The position numbers were made by a program, and so were the translations under genes. Below, piece after piece: positions 7,795 to 15,828 of a stretch of 64,000 nucleotides of DNA. The stretch's first letter is position 1, and every line of letters begins with the position of its first letter. A model generated the notes under the pieces. It made no database searches. It had not been told where the DNA came from and worked only from the letters and a program-made list of their open reading frames with translations. Location: the NCBI GenBank assembly GCA_031555325.1, contig JAVBUM010000029.1:29815-93814 (forward strand), written 5' to 3'. This stretch comes from Niveibacterium sp031555325 (GTDB taxonomy: Bacteria > Pseudomonadota > Gammaproteobacteria > Burkholderiales > Rhodocyclaceae).

Positions 7795-8301
7795 TTACAT
7801 CGGCCCCACGTAGTCCGTCTTATGAACCGCAAGCCCAAGGTTACGCAGGATCGCGTACGCCGTGGTGTAGTGGAAATAGAAGTTCGGCAGTGCGTAATCG
7901 AGCACGAAATGCTCACCGCTCACCGGAATCTTGCTGTCGCGCTGCGGCACCAGCAAATCGCGCTCGATCGCCCCAACGAAAGCGCTTTGGGGCAGGCTCT
8001 TGATAAACGTCATCGTCTTCGCGATGCGCTCGCGCAATTCGGCCAAAGAATGCTCCATATGGTCGATCTTTGGCGATTCAACGCCAGCCAATTGGGCACA
8101 GCTATTCTTGGCAAAATCAGTCGCAAGCTGAACCTGGCGAGTGAAATTGAGCTGGTCGGGATACAGGCGCCCGTGCAGCACGACCGGCTCTTCAACGCGC
8201 TCATCCGCGCAGTGCTGTTGAGCCTTCACCAAGATGTGGTCGAGATGGTCGAGCTGGCGCAGGAAGGTCCCGACCGACAGCCTGTAGAAATCGATACTCA
8301 T
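7795..8301 (-). CDS. DUF1993 family protein, second tandem paralogue, 168 aa
   Basis: This copy has the same length and domain pattern as its neighbour: SIDFYRLSVGTFLRQLDHL at the N-terminus, FTRQVQLATDFAK in the middle and FYFHYTTAYAILRNLGLAVHKTDYVG near the end. The middle is well diverged, so the duplication is not recent. The start at 8299-8301 follows a strong GGAGGTAG site; a longer frame to 8328 would run into the end of rmuC. With 23 bp between the rmuC stop and this ATG, it is likely co-transcribed with rmuC. The function is unknown; the fold is probably a DinB-like helical bundle. Confidence 0.82.
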   Translation of the reverse strand: MSIDFYRLSVGTFLRQLDHLDHILVKAQQHCADERVEEPVVLHGRLYPDQLNFTRQVQLATDFAKNSCAQLAGVESPKIDHMEHSLAELRERIAKTMTFIKSLPQSAFVGAIERDLLVPQRDSKIPVSGEHFVLDYALPNFYFHYTTAYAILRNLGLAVHKTDYVGPM

Positions 8302-8324
8302 GTCTTCTACCTCCGTTCCCTGAA

Positions 8325-9731
8325 TCAAACTATGTCGTCCGCCGCGCCGAGCGCGTGCGGGATGTCCTCAAGCTGAACCTGTTCTATCCGCGTGAAATGG
8401 CCTGAGATCTTCCGGCTCGAGGTATGAACTTCCTGAACATCCTCGTTGGCCTGGCGGATATGTGTCGCGAGTTTCTGCATCCGCTCATCAAAACGAGCGA
8501 AATCTTTGGAGAGTTTTCCGAGTGCATCCTTGATCACATGGATCTGCTTGCGTGTCTCGACGTCCTTGAGTACCGCCCGTGCGGTATTGAGCACCGCCAT
8601 CAACGTGGTCGGCGAAACGATCCAGACACGGCGTTCAAGCGCGTACTGAACAATCTCTGGATGATAAGCATGGATTTCGGCGAAAACCGCCTCGGCCGGA
8701 ACGAACATCACGGCGCCGTCAGAAGTTTCGCCCGCGACGATATATTTCGAAGCGATCGCCTCGATGTGCTTTTTTACATCGGCCCGAAACGCCGACTGTG
8801 CGGCCTTACGCTCAGGCTCTGACCCATCGACCGCAAACATGCGGTGATAGTTTTCGAGCGGGAACTTGGCATCGACCGCGACGCGGCCCGTCGGCTCTGG
8901 TAGTTCGAGCATGCAGTCGACACGCATGCCGTTGGCCAATTGCACCTGGAAACCAAAAGAGTCGGGTGGCAGCGTATTCCTGACCAGCGCTTCAAGCTGG
9001 ACTTCGCCAAAGGCTCCGCGCGAACGCTTATCCCCAAGGAGTTCCTGCAAGCTGACCACATTGGAGGTGAGCCCATCGATCTTCTTCTGCGCCTCATCGA
9101 TGGTCGCAAGCCGCGCCATCACGTTCGCAAAGGTCTCGTTGGTCTTCTTGAAACCTTCGTCGAGCCGCTGGTGCACAACGCCCGTCACCACATCGAGCCG
9201 CTCGTTGATCGTCCGGGTGAGGATTTCGATGCTCGCACCAAGCTGATTTGATGCGGCCCTTAGTCCTTCTTGCAGGATTTCGCGATCTGCGCGTGCCTGA
9301 TCGGCCAAAGTCGTCAGGGTCTGTTCCGTAAGACCAGCCCGCAGCGCTGCATGCTGGGTGGCTGCGGTCTGCGCCAATGCAGCCAGCCGGGCACCAAAAT
9401 CTTCGCGCTGTTCCGCCGTGCCCTGCGCTGTAGAACGATGCAGGACTGCGATCGCATCACCGAGCGATCGCGTTTGTTCGAATACTTGCCCGCGCAAGCG
9501 CTCGGCAATCTCAGCCTGATTTGCACTGATGCGGTCTTCGCGGCGCTCGGCATCGAGTGCGACCTCACTGACGGTGCGCCGCACACTCTCGGAAAGCGCC
9601 TCTTCGAGTTGTCGGGAAAAACCCGCAGCAGCCTCGGCGAGCGCCGCACGGGTATGCCGCGCGGACAGCGCAGCCCAGACGGCGCAAAGCAGCGTCAGGG
9701 CGAGCGCAACGAGGAGAAAAGCTTCGGGCAT
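8325..9731 (-). CDS. rmuC: DNA recombination protein RmuC homologue, 468 aa
   Basis: RmuC proteins limit inversions at short inverted repeats and carry a nuclease-like core. Here an N-terminal membrane helix (about residues 3-22) is followed by a long Ala/Glu/Arg-rich coiled coil (about 30-230) and the conserved RmuC domain, with RGAFGEVQLEALV, DAKFPLENY, DVKKHIEAIASKYI, VMFVPAEAVFAEI, RVWIVSPTTLMAVLNTARAVLKD and a C-terminal coiled coil. The acidic and Lys residues of the VDAKFP motif match the restriction-endonuclease-like centre. The ATG at 9729-9731 has GGAG seven bases upstream; the frame extends to 9788, but that part looks non-coding. It is followed closely by a DUF1993 gene. Confidence 0.93.
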   Translation of the reverse strand: MPEAFLLVALALTLLCAVWAALSARHTRAALAEAAAGFSRQLEEALSESVRRTVSEVALDAERREDRISANQAEIAERLRGQVFEQTRSLGDAIAVLHRSTAQGTAEQREDFGARLAALAQTAATQHAALRAGLTEQTLTTLADQARADREILQEGLRAASNQLGASIEILTRTINERLDVVTGVVHQRLDEGFKKTNETFANVMARLATIDEAQKKIDGLTSNVVSLQELLGDKRSRGAFGEVQLEALVRNTLPPDSFGFQVQLANGMRVDCMLELPEPTGRVAVDAKFPLENYHRMFAVDGSEPERKAAQSAFRADVKKHIEAIASKYIVAGETSDGAVMFVPAEAVFAEIHAYHPEIVQYALERRVWIVSPTTLMAVLNTARAVLKDVETRKQIHVIKDALGKLSKDFARFDERMQKLATHIRQANEDVQEVHTSSRKISGHFTRIEQVQLEDIPHALGAADDIV

Positions 9732-9806
9732 CAGAACTCCGGGAGAAGGCCCGAGTATAGCGGGCCGCTCCGTCGGCGACCCCCGCACACCCCCTTGGAG
9801 TATTGG

Positions 9807-12296
9807 TCAGGTCAACGCCCGCAGGCTTACCAAGGGTGGCTGACGCATCACACGTCGCGTTCCAAACCAGCCAGTCAGGACGATCCCCACTACACCGGTC
9901 AACGCGCCCGCACCGAAAGCCCATAGCGTCGGTTGGAAACTGAACTGGAAGACCCTCTCGGCCACCACAGCCGCCACGGCAAGGGCGCCGCAGGCGCCGA
10001 GCCCGCCCGCGATCAATCCAAGCGCGGAGAATTCGGCCAGTAGCGCAGCGCGCAGCGTGCTGTTCCCCGCGCCGAGGGTGCGCAGAACAGCCAGTTCCTG
10101 CGCGCGCTCGTCATGCGTCGACTGCAGCGCAGCGATCATCACCACCGCACCGGCAACCAGCGCCAATCCAAAAACGAGCTGGACCGCGCCAATCAGCGAG
10201 TCCATCGTCTCCTGGATCTGCCGCAGGACAGCGCTCACATCGATCACCGAGAGGTTCGGGAAGTTCCGCGCTAGGGTGATGCCGAAGGCACGCTTCTCAT
10301 CGGGCAGGCGGAAGCTCGTGATGTAACTGGTCGGCTGGTCGGCCAGCAGGCCCGGCGAGCCAGTCACGAAGAAGTTTACGCGCATTGAATCCCATTCAAG
10401 CTTGCGCAGGCTCGTCACCGGGGCGGTGACATGCGTACCGGCGATATCGAACTCCAGGCGATCTCCAAGCTTCACGCCGAGCGTTTTCGCGATGCCCTGT
10501 TCGATCGACCACTGAGGATCTCGCGTATCGCCATGCCAGCTTCCCGCAACAACCGTGTTGCCCTCCTGCAAATCGGCCGAATGACTGAGATTGAATTCCC
10601 GCTCGGCCAACCGCTGCGCTCGCTGCTCGGTGTAGTCCTCAGGTTTAACGGGCTGTTCGTTGATCGCAACAAGCCGGCCACGGATCATTGGCTGGAGCTG
10701 CGGCACCGCGAGCCCCGCATCTCGGAACCCGCTGCGCAAGCCGTCGAGCTGATCTGGCTGGATGTTGACGATGAAGCGATTCGGCGCGTCCGGCGGCACC
10801 TTCGCCCGCCAACTATCGAGTAGATCACTGCGGCCAGCCGAGAGCAGCAGCATCGCCGTAAGCCCGAGCCCCAGCGCAACAGCCTGGATGGTGGCCGCGC
10901 CTGCATGGCGGGAGAGCGATGCCAGCCCGTAGCGCCAGCCGCCACCGGCTGCACCCGACACATGCCGCAATCTGCCAACCAGCGCGATCGCACCCCGCGC
11001 GACGAGCCCATAGACGACCAGCGCACTGCCAAAACCGCCTGCCACCCAAGCTCCCAGCTTGAAATCGCCCGCCACCCACAACATCAGCGCAAGCAGCGCG
11101 GCCGCCGCAACCAGCGCACTGGCGAGCGTGGAAGGCTGCCAGCCGGCAAACTCCCGCAACATCACACGTAAGGTCGACACGCGCGACAGCCGCAGGAGTT
11201 GTGGCGCGGAAAATCCGATCAGGAGTACGAAGCAGGCGAACACGCCCTGCAGGACTGGCCAGAACGATGGCGCGGGCAGCACCGCATCCACAACACCAGC
11301 AATACTTGCGGCGAGCATGAACTGAATCGCCAGCCCAGCGGCAGCACCCGTAAGCGCTGCAAACAAGCCGAGCAATGCAAACTCACCAAGATACAGCCGC
11401 ATCAGTTGTCCTTGGCTCGCGCCGAAGCAACGCATGACTGCACAGCCATTCAGGTGGCGATTAACGAATCGGCGCGACACCAGCGCCACCGCCACAGCCG
11501 CCAACACCACGGCAAGTAGTGCCGCGAGCGCGAGGAAGCGGTGCGCCCGTTCAAGCATTTCGTGCAGCTCAGGCCGGGAATTCTCGATCGACTCAACCGC
11601 CTCGCCGCGGCTGAGCTGCCCCCGACTCCACCTTTCGTACATGGAAACAGCCTTAGCATCGCCTGCAACATGCAAGCGATAGGTGACACGGCTACCCACC
11701 GTGACGAGACCACTCGCCGCCACGTCGGCAAGGTTCATGACCAACCGGGGGGCCAGCGCGATGAAGCTTGCTCCGCGATCAGCCTCGTAAGTCAGCATGC
11801 CCGTCACACGCAGCTTGAGGCGCCCCACACCGACCAAGTCACCCGTCTTCACGCCCAGCGCCCCATAGAGCCGCTCGTCGAGCCATGCCTCGCCCGGCTT
11901 CGGCACGCCCTGCACCGCACGCTCAGGCTGATCCGGCGCATCGGCAATGCGCAGCTCACCACGGAGCGGGTAGCGTGCATCGGCAGCCTTCACCGCGCCC
12001 AGTTGCGCTTGCTCACTGGTGCTGACCATGCTGGTGAAGAGCCAGCTCTGGCTCGTTGCCAGTCCGCGTCTGGCTGCCTCGGCTGCATAGTTATCAGGCA
12101 AGGGATGATCCGCTGTCAGGAGGACATCCCCACCGAGCATCCGGTTCGCATCGCGATCCATCGCACGCCCGATACGATCAGAAAGGAAGGCCACGCTCGT
12201 CAGGCTCGCCACTGCAAGCACCAAAGCGAAAGCGAGCAGCCCGATCTCACCGGCGCGCAGATCTCGCAGCAGGGCATTCCAAGAAAGGCGAAGCAT
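9807..12296 (-). CDS. Large FtsX-type ABC permease (YbbP-like), 829 aa
   Basis: This is an inner-membrane protein with TM1 near the N-terminus (about 19-40), a large periplasmic MacB-like domain (about 50-250), a block of three helices, a second cluster of helices around the middle, another periplasmic domain and a final FtsX block. The last block contains ERAQELAVLRTLGAGNSTLRAALLAEF, the coupling-helix pattern of FtsX/MacB permeases. The start is the ATG at 12294-12296 (MLRLSWNALLRDLRAGE), with GAGAG upstream. Such permeases normally sit next to a LolD/YbbA-type ATPase, but none is present here: the neighbours are rmuC and a divergent lipoprotein gene. The role is probably mechanotransmission or lipoprotein/lipid handling, not substrate import; the substrate is unknown. 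Confidence 0.87.
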   Translation of the reverse strand: MLRLSWNALLRDLRAGEIGLLAFALVLAVASLTSVAFLSDRIGRAMDRDANRMLGGDVLLTADHPLPDNYAAEAARRGLATSQSWLFTSMVSTSEQAQLGAVKAADARYPLRGELRIADAPDQPERAVQGVPKPGEAWLDERLYGALGVKTGDLVGVGRLKLRVTGMLTYEADRGASFIALAPRLVMNLADVAASGLVTVGSRVTYRLHVAGDAKAVSMYERWSRGQLSRGEAVESIENSRPELHEMLERAHRFLALAALLAVVLAAVAVALVSRRFVNRHLNGCAVMRCFGASQGQLMRLYLGEFALLGLFAALTGAAAGLAIQFMLAASIAGVVDAVLPAPSFWPVLQGVFACFVLLIGFSAPQLLRLSRVSTLRVMLREFAGWQPSTLASALVAAAALLALMLWVAGDFKLGAWVAGGFGSALVVYGLVARGAIALVGRLRHVSGAAGGGWRYGLASLSRHAGAATIQAVALGLGLTAMLLLSAGRSDLLDSWRAKVPPDAPNRFIVNIQPDQLDGLRSGFRDAGLAVPQLQPMIRGRLVAINEQPVKPEDYTEQRAQRLAEREFNLSHSADLQEGNTVVAGSWHGDTRDPQWSIEQGIAKTLGVKLGDRLEFDIAGTHVTAPVTSLRKLEWDSMRVNFFVTGSPGLLADQPTSYITSFRLPDEKRAFGITLARNFPNLSVIDVSAVLRQIQETMDSLIGAVQLVFGLALVAGAVVMIAALQSTHDERAQELAVLRTLGAGNSTLRAALLAEFSALGLIAGGLGACGALAVAAVVAERVFQFSFQPTLWAFGAGALTGVVGIVLTGWFGTRRVMRQPPLVSLRALT

Positions 12297-12506
12297 TGGC
12301 AAACTCTCGTTTCGCGCAGGCAGGCTCTTGATTCTACCGCCACCCCGCGCCATCACCGTCTTTGCCTGGATCGGCCACTTTTTCTTTGGACACAACCGGC
12401 CAGCAACTTTTGGCCATCCCTTCTACAGCCTCGCCGGGGACTAGGTTATGGGGGCTGGCCGGACCATCGGGAGCATTCCCTTCCAACCCGCCGCGCGAAA
12501 GGCAAC

Positions 12507-13616
12507 ATGGCCATGAATCGCCTCATCCGCCTAGCTGCCACACTTCTCGTGCTTCAGTTCGCAGGGGGGTGCGCCGCCGAACCGCAGCTCACGAAGCTTC
12601 GCCTCCCCGAGGGCTTCGCAATTGAGCTATGGGCCACCGTACCCAACGCACGGGGCCTCGCGATCGGTGCCGGGTCGATCGTGTTCGTCGGTAGCATGTC
12701 GGCTGGAACCGTCACCGCAATCCCGTTCGACAACGCGATGCGCCCCAAAACACCGCGAGTGATTGCACGCGGACTCAAACTACCGCTCGGCGTGGCCTGG
12801 CACGACGGATCGCTTTTTGTCTCTGCGGTGAACCGGATCCTGCGATATGACGACATCGAATCGAAGCTCGACTCGCCGCCCATCCCTCGCGAGATCGCCT
12901 CCGATCTTCCGGGCGAAACACACCACGGCGGTCGCTACATTGCCTTTGGCCCAGACGGTATGCTCTACATCGGGATCGGGGCTCCCTGCAACATCTGCGA
13001 ACCAGACCCCGACCGCTACGCCCTCATCCTGCGCATGGCGCCGGACGGGCGCCACCGCGAGGTCTTTGCACGCGGGATCCGCAACACAGTTGGCTTCGAC
13101 TGGGATGCACGCACGGGCAAGCTGTGGTTTTCCGACAACGGACGCGACTGGCTAGGCGACGACCTTCCCCCGGACGAGATCAATGTTGCGACGGAGCCTG
13201 GCGAACATTTCGGCTATCCGTACTGCCATGCCGGGAATCTGTCCGATCCCGAATTCGGCGCGAGACGACCGTGCAGCGACTTCCGGCAGCCAGCAGTACG
13301 CCTTGGCGCTCATGTCGCGCCGCTCGGCCTGCGTTTTATCCGCGGCACTCAATGGCCAGCCGCTTGGCAAGGCCGGATCATCTTCGCCGAGCATGGCTCC
13401 TGGAACCGCAACAAGAAAAGCGGCTACCGCCTGATGAGCGCCGCTGTGGCGGGCGATCGCCTCATCGATTTGCAAGAATTTGCAGTTGGCTTCCTCCAGG
13501 GAGGGGATGTCTGGGGACGTCCCGTCGATCTCGCCCAGTTGCCCGATGGTTCACTGCTGGTATCCGACGACCTTGCTGGCGCGATCTACCGGATACGCTA
13601 CATCGGCGCGCCCTAG
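12507..13616 (+). CDS. PQQ-dependent sugar dehydrogenase-like beta-propeller lipoprotein, 369 aa
   Basis: The N-terminus MNRLIRLAATLLVLQFAGGC is a signal peptide ending in a lipobox-like AGGC, so the protein is probably a lipoprotein facing the periplasm. The rest is a six-bladed propeller of the glucose/sorbosone dehydrogenase type: LPEGFAIELWATVP, LGVAWHDGSLFVSAVNRI, HHGGRYIAFGPDGMLYIGIGAPCNIC, RNTVGFDWDARTGKLWFSDNGRDWLGDD, NVATEPGEHFGYPYCH, FAEHGSWNR and VDLAQLPDGSLLVSDD. These carry the His, Arg and Asp positions used around PQQ. No PQQ synthesis genes are in view, so cofactor use is inferred. The ATG at 12507 follows GAAAGG; a much longer open frame upstream is antisense to the permease and was not used. 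Confidence 0.85.
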   Translation: MAMNRLIRLAATLLVLQFAGGCAAEPQLTKLRLPEGFAIELWATVPNARGLAIGAGSIVFVGSMSAGTVTAIPFDNAMRPKTPRVIARGLKLPLGVAWHDGSLFVSAVNRILRYDDIESKLDSPPIPREIASDLPGETHHGGRYIAFGPDGMLYIGIGAPCNICEPDPDRYALILRMAPDGRHREVFARGIRNTVGFDWDARTGKLWFSDNGRDWLGDDLPPDEINVATEPGEHFGYPYCHAGNLSDPEFGARRPCSDFRQPAVRLGAHVAPLGLRFIRGTQWPAAWQGRIIFAEHGSWNRNKKSGYRLMSAAVAGDRLIDLQEFAVGFLQGGDVWGRPVDLAQLPDGSLLVSDDLAGAIYRIRYIGAP

Positions 13617-13688
13617 TCGGCGTAAAGCCACTTTTCCCATCCACTTCGAAAGGTAGAATCAAGGGTTTCCCCGGTTTCCACCCCCTCC

Positions 13689-14714
13689 ATGCACGCGCAT
13701 TCGCCCTCTGATCCGTCCGAACACGACCACGCCCATCACACCGGGGCCGGCCGTGCGCACGATCATGACCATGCGTACCAGCATGACCACAGCCACGGTC
13801 ATGGCGGACACCACGTACACGGCGCCAGCAGTAGCGCGCGCATCCTGGTGCTCGCACTCTGCCTGACACTTGGCTACACGGTTGTCGAAACCGTCGGAGG
13901 GCTGCTAACCGGCTCGCTCGCCTTGCTTGGCGATGCAGGACACATGCTTACCGACAGCCTTGCACTCGGCTTTGCTGCGATAGCCGCGCGCATCGCAGCA
14001 CGTCCGCCAAGCGAAAAGCACAGCTATGGACTCGGTCGCGTCGAAGCACTTGCTGCACTAGGGAACGCTGTGCTGATGCTGGTGATCGTCATCGGTATCG
14101 GCTGGGAAGCAGCCGAACGTCTGCGTAGTCTGCAGCCGATCCAGGCCGGGCCAGCGACCCTCGTCGCCGTAATCGGCCTTTTCGTAAACATCGGCGCCGC
14201 ATGGCTGCTCTCGCGCGGCGAGCGCACGCTCAATATGCGCGCAGCCCTGCTCCATGTTCTCGGTGATCTGCTCGGCTCGGTTGCAGCAATCACGGCGCTC
14301 CTGATCGTCAAGTACACCGGCTGGACCGCCGCCGACCCGCTGCTCTCGCTGCTGATCGGAGGGTTGATCCTTGCCTCTACGGTGAACCTGCTGCGCGATA
14401 CGCTGCACCAGTTGCTCGATGGCGTGCCGCGCGAACTCTCGCTGACCGAAATCGGCCAGCACTTGGCTGAATTGCCTGGAGTGGTGTCGGTACATGATCT
14501 TCACGTCTGGAGCTTTGGCCCCGGACGCGTGGCTCTCTCAGCACACCTCGTGATGCGTGACGCCTCATGCTGGGCTACCGTTCTCATCGCTGCAAGGCAG
14601 ATGCTCGATGCGAATTTCGGGATACATCACGTGACACTGCAACCCGAGCTACCGGCCGATCCGAGCTTCCCGCTCTCGCGCCTAACGCAAAGCCGCCGGC
14701 ACCACGAACACTGA
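13689..14714 (+). CDS. Cation diffusion facilitator metal exporter (CzcD/ZitB type), 341 aa
   Basis: This is an inner-membrane proton-driven exporter of Zn/Co/Cd-type ions. A His-rich cytoplasmic N-terminus (residues 1-45, many HDH and HGH units) precedes six helices. Site-A residues are HMLTDSLAL in TM2 (GDAGHMLTD) and HVLGDLLGS in TM5 (the His/Asp pairs of Zn exporters). The C-terminal cytoplasmic domain shows VHDLHVWSFGPGRVALSAHL and ends in another His cluster, RRHHEH. The length and His/Asp pattern fit CzcD/ZitB and argue for zinc over iron or manganese. No SD is obvious before the ATG at 13689. The HDOD gene starts 14 bp after its stop. Confidence 0.92.
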   Translation: MHAHSPSDPSEHDHAHHTGAGRAHDHDHAYQHDHSHGHGGHHVHGASSSARILVLALCLTLGYTVVETVGGLLTGSLALLGDAGHMLTDSLALGFAAIAARIAARPPSEKHSYGLGRVEALAALGNAVLMLVIVIGIGWEAAERLRSLQPIQAGPATLVAVIGLFVNIGAAWLLSRGERTLNMRAALLHVLGDLLGSVAAITALLIVKYTGWTAADPLLSLLIGGLILASTVNLLRDTLHQLLDGVPRELSLTEIGQHLAELPGVVSVHDLHVWSFGPGRVALSAHLVMRDASCWATVLIAARQMLDANFGIHHVTLQPELPADPSFPLSRLTQSRRHHEH

Positions 14715-14728
14715 CGGACTAACGCTTC

Positions 14729-15565
14729 ATGCTCCTCGCCCAGGAACTGGTCACCTACGCCGAGCGCCTTGCCACGCCACCCGATGTGTACCTCAGGGTT
14801 CGCACTGCTCTGGACGACGCCCGCGTATCGGCACCGGAAATCGCCGACGTCATCTCCAGCGATCCCGCGATGACAGCCTCCCTGCTGCGGATGGCGAACA
14901 GCGCGTATTACGGCTACGCGCGCAAGATCGAAAGTATTGACCGCGCGGTCGGCCTGATCGGCCTGGACGAGATGCACGAACTGGTGCTGGCGACATCAGT
15001 AGGCTCGGACTTTCAAGGAATCCAGCCTGAGCGGATGGACATGAGCCGCTTCTGGCGCAACAGCGTACGCCGCGCGTTGCTTGCCCGGACCGTGGCCTCG
15101 ACGCTCGAACAGATCGACCCGCAGCGCCTGTTTACGTTGGCCCTTCTGGCCGACATTGGCCATCTCGTCATGTACGTGGCAATTCCCGACCTCATGGCGC
15201 ACGTGCTTGAAACGCAACCGCTCGAAGGCGAAAGCCTCGCCGATCTTGAACACCGTATCGTCGGGTGCAGTTTCGCCGAGGTTGGTGCCGCGCTCTGCTC
15301 AAGTTGGCATCTGCCTGTGAGCTATGGGGTCCTGATCGGGTCGCAGCTCGACCCCGCGACGGCTGGCGAATACGCTAGGACGGCCGCCCTGCTCAACCTC
15401 GTCAGCGCGGTTTCAGCCACGGCCAGCGGGGCGGCGCCGCACGAATACCCACCGCACCCCGATGCCGCCGAAATCGCCCGCGTCGAAATCGACGCTATCG
15501 AAGCAAATCTGACCTTCGTCAAACCTCAGCTTGATCTGATGCTCGCGGTCTTCTCCGCGAACTGA
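14729..15565 (+). CDS. HDOD-domain signalling protein, 278 aa
   Basis: A single HDOD domain covers about residues 10-210: ATPPDVYLRVRTALDDARVSAPEIADVISSDPAMTASLLRMANSAYYG, then IDRAVGLIGLDEMHELVLATSV, FWRNSVRRALLARTVA, and LFTLALLADIGHLVM with the ADIGH remnant of the HD motif. HDOD proteins lack phosphohydrolase activity and act as adaptors in stress, motility or c-di-GMP circuits. There is no receiver, GGDEF or kinase domain attached. It starts 14 bp after the CDF gene and is followed by a terminator, so the two form a short operon; a shared role is not evident. Confidence 0.85.
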   Translation: MLLAQELVTYAERLATPPDVYLRVRTALDDARVSAPEIADVISSDPAMTASLLRMANSAYYGYARKIESIDRAVGLIGLDEMHELVLATSVGSDFQGIQPERMDMSRFWRNSVRRALLARTVASTLEQIDPQRLFTLALLADIGHLVMYVAIPDLMAHVLETQPLEGESLADLEHRIVGCSFAEVGAALCSSWHLPVSYGVLIGSQLDPATAGEYARTAALLNLVSAVSATASGAAPHEYPPHPDAAEIARVEIDAIEANLTFVKPQLDLMLAVFSAN

Positions 15566-15589
15566 CGCCCCACTTTCAAGGCCTAACTA

Positions 15590-15625
15590 CCGGTGCACCA
15601 AGGCGCACCGGCATCTCCTTTTTTT
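15590..15625 (+). terminator. Intrinsic terminator after the HDOD gene
   Basis: A 7-bp perfect stem CCGGTGC / GCACCGG (15590-15596 and 15605-15611) is followed, after CATCTCC, by seven T residues ending at 15625. It ends the CDF-HDOD transcript 25 bp after the stop and isolates the ribonucleotide reductase promoter. Confidence 0.7.
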
Positions 15626-15737
15626 GCCTGCGAACGACTGCCCGGACAGCTGGGGAGCATCGTCAATTCACCCTATACCTTGGCCTCACAAGGGTTTCCA
15701 GGCTGTTGCGCGGGCGGGGCTCCGTTCCCCACTTACG

Positions 15738-15784
15738 CTACTAGCTATAGATTTTCAAGGCTGTCCATACACAACATATTGTGG
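15738..15784 (+). promoter_or_regulatory. Tandem NrdR boxes in front of the ribonucleotide reductase gene
   Basis: The downstream box at 15769-15784 (acacaacatattgtgg) matches the NrdR consensus acaCwAtATaTwGtgt at 14 of 16 positions. A weaker box at 15738-15753 (ctactagctatagatt) keeps the CTA...TATAG core. The box starts are 31 bp apart, the three-helical-turn spacing typical of NrdR operators that repress ribonucleotide reductase genes according to ATP/dATP levels. The pair ends 44 bp before the ATG, probably overlapping the promoter. nrdR itself is not in the window. Confidence 0.7.
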
Positions 15785-15828
15785 TCAAATCCGCCCCCAT
15801 ACCCGATGCACTTCAGGAGTTTTTCGTC

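Noticed and set aside
11541..12506. Long in-frame upstream extension of the propeller lipoprotein gene (691 codons in total)
   Set aside because: It is antisense to the FtsX-type permease and shows no protein-like pattern. The signal peptide and SD at 12507 mark the real start.
15626..15737. Cobalamin riboswitch before the B12-dependent reductase
   Set aside because: No B12-box-like sequence or fitting stems were found. The NrdR boxes explain the regulatory space better.
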